Shown here: piece by piece, positions 26,899 through 35,177 of the stretch | Position numbering within the stretch: position 1 is the stretch's first letter | Layout: each line of letters opens with the position of its first letter | Origin: Streptomyces koelreuteriae | GTDB lineage: Bacteria > Actinomycetota > Actinomycetes > Streptomycetales > Streptomycetaceae | Reading direction: 5' to 3' | Assembly (NCBI RefSeq): GCF_018604545.1 | Contig: NZ_CP075896.1 | Coordinates: forward strand, 8,308,001 to 8,372,000 | Length of the DNA: 64,000 nucleotides | Notes under the pieces: model-generated | What the model was told of the DNA's origin: nothing | Databases searched by the model: none | The model's input: only the letters and a program-made list of their open reading frames with translations | Position numbers and translations under genes: made by a program

Positions 26899-29800
26899 TC
26901 AGCCCTTCAGCCGCAGCGGGAATCGCTCGGACAGCCGGGTCAGGGTCCCGTTGAGGTGATCGATGTCGGCGTCGGAGTTCAGCGCGGTGAGCTGGACGCG
27001 GAAGCCCACCCGGTCACGGGGGACGAGGGGGTGGGCGGCGAGCGTCACGTAGACGCCCTCCTGCCAGAGGAACGCCGCCACCGCGTCCAGGTCCGCGGGG
27101 TTTGCCAGGGGCACCTCCACGATGGGCAGCCGGTCCCGGTTCAGGGTGCGCACGCCCAGGGCGTCCAGGTGATCGAGCACCCGGCCCGTCTTGCGGTACA
27201 GCTCGGCACGGATGACGTCGCCCCGGCGCTCGTTGACGTCCAGCCCGGCCAGCGCGGTGGCCAGGGACGCCGTCGGCGACGGACCCGAGTACAGATAGGG
27301 AGCCGCCGTGGTCTTCAGCCGGTTCTTCAGCTCCGAGGGCAGCGCGAGGAACGCGAGCAGGGACGAGTACGCCTTGGAGAAGCCGCCGGCCAGCACGATC
27401 CCGTCGTAGGACTCCCCGGTGTGCCGGACCACGCAGTTGCCGCGCATGCCGTACGGGCACGACTCGCCCGGCCCGCGCTCTCCGATCACCCCGAAGCCGT
27501 GCGCGTCGTCGACGTACAGCGTTGCTCCCTCGGCGCGGCACAGCGCCGCGAGGCCGGGCAGGTCGGGGATGTTGCCGCTCATGCTGTCGACGCCGTCCAG
27601 GCACACCAGCCGGGGCGTCCCCGGCGGCACCCCGGCGAGCAGAGCGCGCAGGTCGTCGAGCCGCCCGGCGTGGAAGCGGTGCAGGGTGGCTCCCTGGGCG
27701 CGGGCCACCACAGCGCCGTCGTGGATCGTGCGGTGGGCGGTGGCCTCGACGAAGACGTGCCCGTCCTCCGCCAGCGCCGGGATCACCGAGGAGTGGATGA
27801 GCGTCAGCGTCGGCAGCAGCAGCGCGTCCGGGGCGCCCAGCAGCGCGGCGAGCCGCTCCTCGATGTCGGGGTACAGCCGCGGGCTGCCCAGCAGCCGTGA
27901 CCAGCCGGGGTGCGTGCCCCAGGCCCGTACCGCGGGGTCGACGGCGTCCAGGACGTCCGGATCCCGGTCGAAGCCGAGGTAGTTGCACGAGGCGAAGTCG
28001 ATCAGCCAGTGGTCGCCGCTGCGGATGTGCCGGCCGCGCACCTCGTCGAGCACCGCGTCGCTCATGGGGCTGGTGCGCCGCAGCCGCTCCAGGTCCGCCC
28101 GGCGTGCCTCCCGGCGGCCCCGGGCGGAGTCCGTCCGAGGCCGGTGTGTCCGGGGCGGCGCGAAGGGCATGCCGCCGCCCGGCCGCCGCAGCACACGCGC
28201 GCTCTGCTCCACCGTCAAGGGCCGGGCGAACAGCCGACCCTGCCCGAAGCGGCACCCCATCCCGGCCAGCAGATCCCGCTGCGCGGCGTTCTCGATGCCG
28301 TCCGCGACGACCCGCAGGCCCAGGGTGTCGGCGGTCCGCACGATGCCCTCGACCAGGGCGACCTGCCGGCTGTCGCGGGCGATGCCGTCGATGACCGACT
28401 TGTCGATCTTCAGCACGTCGACGGGGAGGTCCCGGAGGCGGGGCAGCGAGGAGAAGCCGGGGCCGAAGTCGTCGACCGCGATGCGCACCCCGAGGTCCTT
28501 GAGCGTGTGCAGAACCGGGCGGAGACGGTCGTCATGGTGGAGCAGCGCCGTCTGCGTCAGCTCCAGCTGGAGTGACCCGGGCTCCAGCCCGGGCGTGCGC
28601 AGCACCCGGCCGACCTGCTCGACGAACCCGGCGTCGCGGAACTGCCGTGCGGAGACGTTCACGCTGACGTACGGCGGGCGGCCGGGGCCCGGCAGGCGTT
28701 GCAGCCCGGCGATGTCGCTGACCGCGTTCTGCAGCACCCAGGAGCCGGATGGGGCGGTGTGCCGGACCAGGGCCTCGAACCCGACGACCTCACCGGCCGT
28801 GATGTCCACGACGGGCTGGTAGCGCAGCGCGCGCGCCGGGTCGGCGAGCGCCCGGTCCGGCCGGGACAGGGCGCCGTTCCGCCCGGCCGTGCGGCGGGGA
28901 AGCAGTGGGCGGAAGCGGCGCCACTGCCGTTTGCCCGCCGCCTTCGCCGCGTACAGCGCGAGATCGGCGTGGCCCAGCAGTTCCTCCGCGTCCGTGCTGT
29001 CGCGCGCGGTGGCCACCCCCACACTCGCGGACACCGTCACCGACGTGCCCGCCAGGTCGAACGGCCGGCCGAGCGTCCGGATCACCTGGGCCGCCAGCAG
29101 CTCGGCGTCGATCGGCCGTCTGGCGTCCTCCATCAGGACGGCGAACTCGTCACCGCCGAGCCGGGCCGCGGTGTCGGTGCGCCGCAGCGTCCCGGACAGC
29201 CGGTTGCCGACGGCGACCAGCAGGAGGTCGCCCGCCCGGTGCCCCTTCGTGTCGTTGACCTGCTTGAAGTCGTCGAGGTCGATGAAGAGCAGACACGTCA
29301 GCGACGACTCGCGGCGACCCCGCAGCAGGGCGCGTTCGGTCCGCTCCAGCAGCAGCGTCCGGTTGGGCAGACCGGTCAGCGCGTCGTGGAAGGCGCGCCG
29401 CGTCAGTTCCTTCTCCAGTCGCCGCTGCTCGGTCACGTCCCGCAGGGTCACCACCAGCCCGGACACGGTCCGCTCGTGCCGGAAGTCGCTGCAGCGCACC
29501 TCCACCTCGACGCGCCCGTCCCGGCGCCCGACCCACCAGTGGCCGTGTCCCGCCCGCGGCCCGCTCTCCCGTACGGCGGCCAGCTCCCGCGCGGCCCGCT
29601 TCCGGTCCACGGGGGCCACCAGCTCCGGCAGCGGTACGCCGACGAGGTCGCCGGTGCCGAGCACGGACAGCGCGGACGGGCTGGCGTACCGGATCGTGTC
29701 GTCGGCCTCGAGGATGAGGATGACGTCGGAGGTGTTGCGCACGAGGGTGCGGAAGTATGCCTCGTTCTCCCGCGCCACGACCTCCTGGCGCAGTGAGACC

Positions 29801-31140
29801 CGCTCCATGGCCAGGCCCGCGTGGGACGCCAGGATCTCCAGGGAGCCCGAGGTCTCGGTGAGCTGCCGCTCCGGTGCGGCGACGAGCAGGACGCCCGGGA
29901 CCGCTCCGGCCGGCCGGTCCGGCTGGGTCATGGGGCACACCAGGACCGAGGGCAGGCCGTCCAGCCCGGCGGCGATGCCGGGTTCGAGGGCGGCCGTGGT
30001 CACCAGTCGGGTGCCGTGCGCCCCGAGGTCCGGGTCGCCCTCCGCCGGCAGCAGCACGGTCCGGTGCGGTACGTCCGGGCCCAGCAGCCGGTCGACCGCC
30101 GTACGGCAGGACCGGTCGACCTCCTCCTGCCGGAAGGCCGAGACCAGCGAGGCGGCGGCCCCGCGGAGCGCGAGCTCTCGTGTCACCGCACGGCGATGCG
30201 CCACGACCATCCCCGTCAGCCGCAGGATGACCAGCAGGAACAACACTCCCGAGAAGACCGCGATCACGGCGGCGTCCCGCGTCTCGTTGCGCAGCCCCTC
30301 GTACAGGAGGATCCCCGGTGCGATCAGCGTGGCCACGGTGAGGACGACCAGCCGACGCGGCGGCGGCAGCAGGGACTCCCGCTGCGGTACGGCGGCGGTC
30401 AGCTCGACCATGGACGGGTGCAGCGCGGCGAGGCCCCACGCGGTGTAGAAGACGATCCAGCCGGTGTCCAGCAGGGTGCCCGTCCGCCACAGGTCGTTGA
30501 GTTGCAGGATCCCGTACGCGATGTCGAAGCCGAGCAGCGTCACGGTGCCGGCGACCAGCAGCGTCACGGCACGGTGGGGACCGGTGACCCGACTCGGGGT
30601 CAGCAGCCGGGCGAGGAGGGCCAGCACGAGGACGTCACCCAGGGGATAGGCGATGCTGATGGCGCGCTGCTGCCATGTCAGACCCTCCACCACCGTCAGC
30701 GGCTGCACCAGGTACACCCACACGGGGAGGGCGAGGCCCGCGGTGATGATCAGGGCGTCGAGCAGGCTGGGCAGGTCGCGGTCGGCCCACCGGTGGCGCA
30801 CCAGGCCCGACAGCCCGATCGCGAAGAGCGGATAGGTGGCGAGGTAGCAGGCGTCGGCGGGGGACGGGAAGGGGTTGGAGGCGTCGAAGTACTCCTCCAT
30901 CACGTTGTAGTAGGTGTCGCCCGCGATGAAGGTGAGCAGCCCGCCGGCCAGGGCCCACCAGGGCCACCGATGGGCGGGGCGGTGCAGGCGTGTGCCGGTC
31001 AGGACGGCGGTTACGCCCGCGAGCCCGATGGCGGCCCACAGGGCGGGACGCGCCGCCGGGACGGTCAGGTAGACGAGGGTGGCCACCGCGACGAGGGCGA
31101 TGTAGGCGGTCGTCAAGGGCCGTGCAGGCAGCGTAGACAT
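26899..31140 (-). CDS. Membrane GGDEF-EAL c-di-GMP protein fused to alpha-oxoamine synthase
   Basis: One uninterrupted 1413-residue frame; ATG preceded by GGGAGG at 5 bases. Order: about ten membrane spans (10-313); GAF-like segment (325-450); PAS (456-575); GGDEF (580-742) with intact LGGDEF (661-666) and an RxxD inhibitory site R653-D656; EAL (770-985) with E789, N828, E860, D890-D891, K911 and Q967 present, but AEGVE reads ADGIE and about 22 residues after EALVR are missing; Pro/Arg linker (986-1010); PLP-dependent alpha-oxoamine synthase (1010-1410) with PLP-stacking His1136, DDAH at 1211-1214 and Schiff-base Lys1256 in GGFSKAYSS. The family condenses an amino acid with an acyl-CoA to an aminoketone. 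Fusion to c-di-GMP domains is most unusual. Confidence 0.88.
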   Translation of the reverse strand: MSTLPARPLTTAYIALVAVATLVYLTVPAARPALWAAIGLAGVTAVLTGTRLHRPAHRWPWWALAGGLLTFIAGDTYYNVMEEYFDASNPFPSPADACYLATYPLFAIGLSGLVRHRWADRDLPSLLDALIITAGLALPVWVYLVQPLTVVEGLTWQQRAISIAYPLGDVLVLALLARLLTPSRVTGPHRAVTLLVAGTVTLLGFDIAYGILQLNDLWRTGTLLDTGWIVFYTAWGLAALHPSMVELTAAVPQRESLLPPPRRLVVLTVATLIAPGILLYEGLRNETRDAAVIAVFSGVLFLLVILRLTGMVVAHRRAVTRELALRGAAASLVSAFRQEEVDRSCRTAVDRLLGPDVPHRTVLLPAEGDPDLGAHGTRLVTTAALEPGIAAGLDGLPSVLVCPMTQPDRPAGAVPGVLLVAAPERQLTETSGSLEILASHAGLAMERVSLRQEVVARENEAYFRTLVRNTSDVILILEADDTIRYASPSALSVLGTGDLVGVPLPELVAPVDRKRAARELAAVRESGPRAGHGHWWVGRRDGRVEVEVRCSDFRHERTVSGLVVTLRDVTEQRRLEKELTRRAFHDALTGLPNRTLLLERTERALLRGRRESSLTCLLFIDLDDFKQVNDTKGHRAGDLLLVAVGNRLSGTLRRTDTAARLGGDEFAVLMEDARRPIDAELLAAQVIRTLGRPFDLAGTSVTVSASVGVATARDSTDAEELLGHADLALYAAKAAGKRQWRRFRPLLPRRTAGRNGALSRPDRALADPARALRYQPVVDITAGEVVGFEALVRHTAPSGSWVLQNAVSDIAGLQRLPGPGRPPYVSVNVSARQFRDAGFVEQVGRVLRTPGLEPGSLQLELTQTALLHHDDRLRPVLHTLKDLGVRIAVDDFGPGFSSLPRLRDLPVDVLKIDKSVIDGIARDSRQVALVEGIVRTADTLGLRVVADGIENAAQRDLLAGMGCRFGQGRLFARPLTVEQSARVLRRPGGGMPFAPPRTHRPRTDSARGRREARRADLERLRRTSPMSDAVLDEVRGRHIRSGDHWLIDFASCNYLGFDRDPDVLDAVDPAVRAWGTHPGWSRLLGSPRLYPDIEERLAALLGAPDALLLPTLTLIHSSVIPALAEDGHVFVEATAHRTIHDGAVVARAQGATLHRFHAGRLDDLRALLAGVPPGTPRLVCLDGVDSMSGNIPDLPGLAALCRAEGATLYVDDAHGFGVIGERGPGESCPYGMRGNCVVRHTGESYDGIVLAGGFSKAYSSLLAFLALPSELKNRLKTTAAPYLYSGPSPTASLATALAGLDVNERRGDVIRAELYRKTGRVLDHLDALGVRTLNRDRLPIVEVPLANPADLDAVAAFLWQEGVYVTLAAHPLVPRDRVGFRVQLTALNSDADIDHLNGTLTRLSERFPLRLKG

Positions 31141-31273
31141 GCGCCTCCCCCCGTTGGGGAGACCGTGGCGTGACGCCTGGTCCAGTTGAATTCGATCGTA
31201 GATTCGCCCATCCGGCCCTGCATCTCGGGCGGGCCGCGCCCTTGCAAGGGGGGCCGGGGAATCCCGGGGCGGT

Positions 31274-31759
31274 TCAGCCGCGCCCGCGATGGAACCGCAT
31301 GTGCAGCTCCCGGATCCGATCCGTCAGTTCCGGCACCGGACCGTCCACGATCACATCGGGGGCGACCTCGTGGACGGGGAGTGTCCGCACCGGCGGCGCG
31401 GGGACGCCCAACTCGCCCAGCCAGGATACGAGTTGCTCGGACGAGGCGACGTAGGCGATGCGTCCCAAGCCGACCCAGGCGTGCGCGGCCGCGCACATCG
31501 GGCAGTGCTCGCCGGAGGTGTAGACCGTGGCCGCCGCCCGCTCCTCGGGCGTGAGGTGAGCCGCCGACCAGCGCGCCAGTTCGAACTCGGGGTGCCGGGT
31601 GCGGTCGCCCGAGGCCACGCGGTTGTGGTCCTCGGCGAGGACCGTGCCGTCCTTCCCGACCAGAACCGAACCGAACGGTTCGTCCCCGGCGTCCAGCGCC
31701 TCGGCCGCGAGCTCCACGCAGCGGCGCAGGTGAGGCAGTTCCGAGTCCTTCACGACCAT
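31274..31759 (-). CDS. Nucleoside/guanine deaminase-like CMP/dCMP deaminase family protein
   Basis: 161 residues. Zinc site of the cytidine-deaminase fold: HPEFE (near 58, in place of HAE) and GEHCPMCAAAHAW (near 83-95) with two Cys ligands. The length and C-terminal helix resemble guanine deaminase and TadA-like nucleoside deaminases. Same strand as the GGDEF-EAL fusion, whose start lies 133 bp downstream, so loose cotranscription is possible. Substrate (guanine, adenosine or another purine) not determinable. Confidence 0.82.
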   Translation of the reverse strand: MVVKDSELPHLRRCVELAAEALDAGDEPFGSVLVGKDGTVLAEDHNRVASGDRTRHPEFELARWSAAHLTPEERAAATVYTSGEHCPMCAAAHAWVGLGRIAYVASSEQLVSWLGELGVPAPPVRTLPVHEVAPDVIVDGPVPELTDRIRELHMRFHRGRG

Positions 31760-31879
31760 GGTGCCGGGCCCTTCCTCGAGACGAAGTGATCAACAGGACT
31801 GTACGGCGGCATCGACGCCGGCCGCCCCGGATATCCCGGCGGATGTCACATCCACGCCCCTCCGATCCGTCGCACGGAC

Positions 31880-32803
31880 ATGACGACGAACCGGAAGAAC
31901 CAGAGCATCCTCCTCGCCGGCGCGAGCGGTGTCCTCGGCCGGCACATCGCCCACGCGCTCACCGAGGCGGGCCACAAGGTCACCGGACTCGGCCGGAGCC
32001 GGGACAACGGCATCCGCGCCGACCTCATGGACCGCGAGGCGCTGCTGCGCGCCGTCGACGGACACCACTTCGACACCGTGATCCACGCCGCGACCGCCCT
32101 GCGCAAACCCCCGATGCGCGACCGCGACATGGACGCCACCGACGCGCTGCGCAACCGGGGCACGGCCCACCTCGTCGAGGCCGCCCACGCCACCGGGGCC
32201 CGCCGCTTCGTCGCGGAGTCCATGGTCTTCGGCTACGGCTACGGGTATCACGGCGACCGCCCCCTCACCGAGGACGACCCCTTCGGCCCGCTCGGCAGGA
32301 CACCGCCGCTGGAGCGGCACATCGCCGGCATGCGGACCAAGGAGCGGCTCACCTTCGAGTCGGAGGCGCTGGAGGGCATCGCGCTCCGCTTCGGCCTGTT
32401 CTACGGCCCCGGCGGCACCGACGCCCTGCTGCCGCTGCTGCGCAGGCGGCAGTTGCCCCTGCCCCGCGACCGCGACCGGGTGCTGCCGTGGGTGGAACTC
32501 ACCGACGCGGCCCGCGCGGTGGCCGCCGCCGTGGAACGCGGCAGGCCGGGACAGGCGTACAACATCGCCGACCTGACCCCGCTCGGCTTCCGCGCCCACA
32601 TCGAGGACGTGGCCGGGACGTTCGGGCTGCCGAAGCCGATGACCGTGCCGCTGTGGCTGATGAGACCCATGTCGTACGCGCACACCGTGATGGCGTCGCG
32701 GCTGCGGGTGTCCTGCGCCAAGGCGGAACGCGAACTGGGCTGGACTCCGCGCCACCCCTCCAGCGGCGAGGGACTCGCCGCGATGCGGCGGTCAGGCCGC
32801 TGA
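31880..32803 (+). CDS. NAD(P)-dependent epimerase/dehydratase (extended SDR)
   Basis: 307 residues. Rossmann motif LLAGASGVLGRH (about 11-22, GxxGxxG). The usual catalytic YxxxK is replaced: the segment FVAESMVFGYGYGYHGD has Tyr residues without the expected Lys spacing, so the protein may bind nucleotide without epimerase chemistry, like NmrA-type or atypical SDRs. Followed by a very strong hairpin. No ribosome site is obvious near the ATG. Confidence 0.8.
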   Translation: MTTNRKNQSILLAGASGVLGRHIAHALTEAGHKVTGLGRSRDNGIRADLMDREALLRAVDGHHFDTVIHAATALRKPPMRDRDMDATDALRNRGTAHLVEAAHATGARRFVAESMVFGYGYGYHGDRPLTEDDPFGPLGRTPPLERHIAGMRTKERLTFESEALEGIALRFGLFYGPGGTDALLPLLRRRQLPLPRDRDRVLPWVELTDAARAVAAAVERGRPGQAYNIADLTPLGFRAHIEDVAGTFGLPKPMTVPLWLMRPMSYAHTVMASRLRVSCAKAERELGWTPRHPSSGEGLAAMRRSGR

Positions 32804-32823
32804 TGCCGGGGGCACCCACAGGC

Positions 32824-32864
32824 GCACCCGGTGTGCCGGGCCGTCGGGCCGGCACACCGGGTGC
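32824..32864. terminator. Strong 16-bp hairpin terminator
   Basis: Perfect 16-bp inverted repeat GCACCCGGTGTGCCGG (32824-32839) with 32849-32864, 9-nt loop, between convergent genes. Confidence 0.85.
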
Positions 32865-32923
32865 CAGATGCTTCCTGATGTCGCGCACGTGCTGTCGATA
32901 CGCCGTCGTCGCTCACTACGCCG

Positions 32924-33187
32924 TCAGCGGCCTGCCTTCGAGCGGTCCAGCGCGGCGACGCCGAGCGCGGCGAGACCGATCTGGATGAGCCATTCGACCC
33001 AGTCGACACCCTTGGTGTCGGCCACGCCGAACGCGCCGGCGAGTGCGGAGCCGATCAGCGCGGCGATGATGCCGACGACGATCGTCCACAGGATTCCGAT
33101 GCGCTGGCGGCCCGGGACCACGAGCCGGCCCAGGACGCCGATGACGATGCCGATCACGATGGCACTGATGATGCCGTCGACTTCCAT
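32924..33187 (-). CDS. GlsB/YeaQ/YmgE stress-response membrane protein
   Basis: 87 residues starting MEVDGIISAIVIGIVIG. Three hydrophobic spans (4-20, 30-52, 65-80) separated by the conserved GRLVVPGRQ loop, typical of transglycosylase-associated (GlsB/YeaQ) small membrane proteins induced in envelope stress. The frame is open upstream to 33415, but homology begins at this Met and AAGGAG lies upstream. Function unknown. Confidence 0.88.
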   Translation of the reverse strand: MEVDGIISAIVIGIVIGVLGRLVVPGRQRIGILWTIVVGIIAALIGSALAGAFGVADTKGVDWVEWLIQIGLAALGVAALDRSKAGR

Positions 33188-33299
33188 CTCCGCCCCTTCT
33201 CCTTGGGATCCCCGCTGCAGTGCTTGTGCCCCCTGGCGGCCGGGACACTCCGGGTGCCGGGCCCCGGGGCCGCGCACCGCGCGGACGCGGACACGGAAG

Positions 33300-33325
33300 G
33301 GCCGGTCCGGGAGCGCGGACCGGCC
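33300..33325 (-). terminator. Terminator of the SPW gene
   Basis: 10-bp perfect stem GGCCGGTCCG (33300-33309) with 33316-33325, 6-nt loop, just after the SPW-repeat gene stop. Confidence 0.75.
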
Positions 33326-33347
33326 TTCGTTTCGCTTCCGGCGGGGG

Positions 33348-33788
33348 CTACGGCTTCGGGGAGGCCTTCGCCGCCGTGCCGGCGCACACCAGACCCAGCA
33401 GCACGGCCAGTGCACCGATGATGATGTTGTTCCACACGACCCCGGCGTCCGGACTCTCGCCGACGATCCACGGCGAGACGATCATCCACACCCCGAGGGC
33501 GCACATGGCCCAGCTCAGCCCGTACATACGCTCCGGAGCACGAGTGAACCCGAGTGCCAGCATGCCGATCGCGATACCCATGATCAGGTTGTGCGTCACG
33601 AGCGACGGCTGGCTGGTCGTGTAGTGGACTATCCACGGGGAGGCCGCGCAGTACAGACCCAGCAGGAACACCGGTCCGTCCACGAGCGCCACATCGCGAC
33701 CACCGAGCATGCGGGCGTACCGATCCCGCATCTCGGAGGCATCAGGGTGGCTGGTGATGTCACCTCTGGTGGGCGAGACGTTGGCCAT
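33348..33788 (-). CDS. SPW-repeat membrane protein
   Basis: 146 residues with four membrane spans and two SPW repeats, each with an ASPWIV or VSPWIV signature (near 50 and 105). GGAG lies 8 bases before the ATG. The family is common in Streptomyces, membrane-located, and of unknown function; often stress induced. It is upstream of the GlsB-like gene on the same strand, but a terminator separates them. Divergent from a short unknown gene. Confidence 0.87.
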   Translation of the reverse strand: MANVSPTRGDITSHPDASEMRDRYARMLGGRDVALVDGPVFLLGLYCAASPWIVHYTTSQPSLVTHNLIMGIAIGMLALGFTRAPERMYGLSWAMCALGVWMIVSPWIVGESPDAGVVWNNIIIGALAVLLGLVCAGTAAKASPKP

Positions 33789-33962
33789 GACTCGTCTCCT
33801 TCGTCTTACAGGGCGACCGCGTCTGGTGGGGTATGCGGTAAGCGCCGCGTAAGCACAGTCTGCTCTTATTTTTCCTTTATGTGTAGGGGTTGTGCAGGGA
33901 TGCGGACTCCTACCGGGCGGTACATGTCCGGGCGGATCGCGGGCAACAGGAGGGATACGGCA

Positions 33963-34196
33963 GTGACCGATCGAGGCCGCCCGGCGGGCGGCGCGGGACA
34001 GCGGAGGGCAGTGGACATGTCTACGGCGATCAGCGCGAAGGTGTTGGAGCGGTTCCCGGCGGGAGCCCCGCGCGGATCGTGGCCGGCGGAGGAGTACGCG
34101 GCACGCCGCCGCGCCGAGGGCGAGCCCGCCACCGTCGTGATGGACCTGGAGGCGGACGCCTTCCTCGTGGTGGTTCCGTCGGACGACGAGGACTGA
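33963..34196 (+). CDS. Short hypothetical protein
   Basis: 77 residues from GTG 33963, which has a perfect AGGAGGG 8 bases upstream. A later in-frame ATG at 34017 (MSTAISAKVLERF) also has GGAGG and gives 59 residues. Small, charged, acidic C-terminus (PSDDED), no membrane span. Unknown function. Confidence 0.65.
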   Translation: MTDRGRPAGGAGQRRAVDMSTAISAKVLERFPAGAPRGSWPAEEYAARRRAEGEPATVVMDLEADAFLVVVPSDDED

Positions 34197-34523
34197 ATCC
34201 GGCCGGAATCCGGAATCCGGGGTCCGGGATACGAGACGAGCCGCGCGTTCCTTGACGGTCCTCGTCCCCCCTTGCGACGATCCATGGCATGACCATGCGA
34301 CTGGACCTCACGCGGCGACGCCACGTCGACCTGGCACGCGTCTCCAGCGCCTCCTGTCGCGCAGCAGCCTGAGCGTTCCCGCTCGCAGCTTTCCCGTACG
34401 CCTGAATTCGTCGCTCTGTCACGCCCGTTGAACGAGGCACACCCGGCAGATCGCGGCTGAATACGGCGTCCCCGAATGCGGCTCTGCCGCGCGCAGTCGC
34501 GCCTTCTCCCGGAAAGAGAACCC
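34197..34523 (+). other. Leader region of the ssuE-like gene
   Basis: This 327-bp gap holds the leader peptide gene at 34289-34372 and then about 150 bp with small hairpins, notably GCGGC-TCT-GCCGC and GCGCG-CAGT-CGCGC near 34482-34505. These could be the alternating structures of an attenuator. No other gene is seen. Confidence 0.5.
34289..34372 (+). CDS. Cysteine-type leader peptide
   Basis: 27 codons reading M-T-MRLDLTRRRHVDLARVSSASC and then R-A-A-A. The core RRRHVDLARVSSA with a late Cys is the pattern I know from annotated putative leader peptides in front of Streptomyces sulfur-assimilation genes. The ssuE-like gene starts 151 bp downstream. Ribosome behaviour at the Cys codon would report cysteine supply. 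An inner ATG at 34295 is an alternative start. Confidence 0.75.
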   Translation: MTMRLDLTRRRHVDLARVSSASCRAAA

Positions 34524-35078
34524 ATGGCCACCGTCCTGTCCGTCTCCGGCAGCCCCTCCGCCTCCTCCCGCACCAGCCGACTGCTGCGCCAACTGGACGA
34601 GCGGCTGGCCGCGCAGGGCCATGACGTCATCCCGCTCGACGTCCGCACCATCCCGGCCGAGGCCCTGCTCGGCGCGGACTTCCGCCACCCCGCCATCGTC
34701 GAGGCCACCGAACTGTTCGCGCGTGCCGACGGCGTCGTCATCGGCACCCCCGTCTACAAGGCCTCCTACTCCGGTGTCCTCAAGGCCCTGCTGGACCTGC
34801 TCCCGCAGTACGCCCTCACCGGCAAGACCGTGCTGCCGCTCGCCACCGGTGGCAGCATCGCCCATGTCCTGGCCATCGACTACGCCCTGCGCCCGGTGCT
34901 CACCTCCATGGGGGCGGCCCACACCGTGCAGGGCTGGTTCACCCTCGACAAGGACCTCACCGTGCGGGACGACGGCTCCCTGACCGTCGCGCCGGCCGCC
35001 GCCGAGGCACTGGCCCAGGTGGTGGACCAGTTCTCCGCGGCGCTCGGCCGCACCCCGCTGCTGGCCGTGGCGGGCTGA
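34524..35078 (+). CDS. ssuE: NAD(P)H-dependent FMN reductase (SsuE-like)
   Basis: 184 residues, flavodoxin-like fold. VLSVSGSPSASSRTSRLL (4-21) is the FMN-phosphate loop, GVVIGTPVYKASYSG near 74-88 the isoalloxazine-contact motif, both characteristic of SsuE/MsuE. The enzyme supplies reduced FMN to sulfonate monooxygenase (SsuD). No ssuD or transporter is adjacent; an acyl-CoA-dehydrogenase-like flavoprotein is two genes away. The start at 34524 follows GGAAAGAG; the frame is open slightly upstream. Likely controlled by the leader peptide before it, that is by sulfur limitation. Confidence 0.88.
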   Translation: MATVLSVSGSPSASSRTSRLLRQLDERLAAQGHDVIPLDVRTIPAEALLGADFRHPAIVEATELFARADGVVIGTPVYKASYSGVLKALLDLLPQYALTGKTVLPLATGGSIAHVLAIDYALRPVLTSMGAAHTVQGWFTLDKDLTVRDDGSLTVAPAAAEALAQVVDQFSAALGRTPLLAVAG

Positions 35079-35131
35079 CCCCTCCGGCCTTCCAAAGATC
35101 AACCCTGGAGGCCGACTTCGGCGTCCTCCGC

Positions 35132-35158
35132 ACCGAGGGGCAGGCCCTGCCCCTCGGT
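35132..35158 (+). terminator. Hairpin directly before a ribosome-binding site
   Basis: 11-bp perfect stem ACCGAGGGGCA (35132-35142) with 35148-35158, loop GGCCC. It ends 5 bases before the AGGAGG of the serine hydrolase. It can terminate the ssuE transcript or act as an attenuator. Confidence 0.6.
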
Positions 35159-35177
35159 GACCAGGAGGCACACACGC

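Noticed and set aside
28063..28065. Separate start for the PLP domain inside the fusion gene
   Set aside because: ATG exists, but no ribosome site precedes it and it falls within the helix ADLERLRRTSPMSDAVLDEV that opens the enzyme domain, so an intact fusion is preferred.
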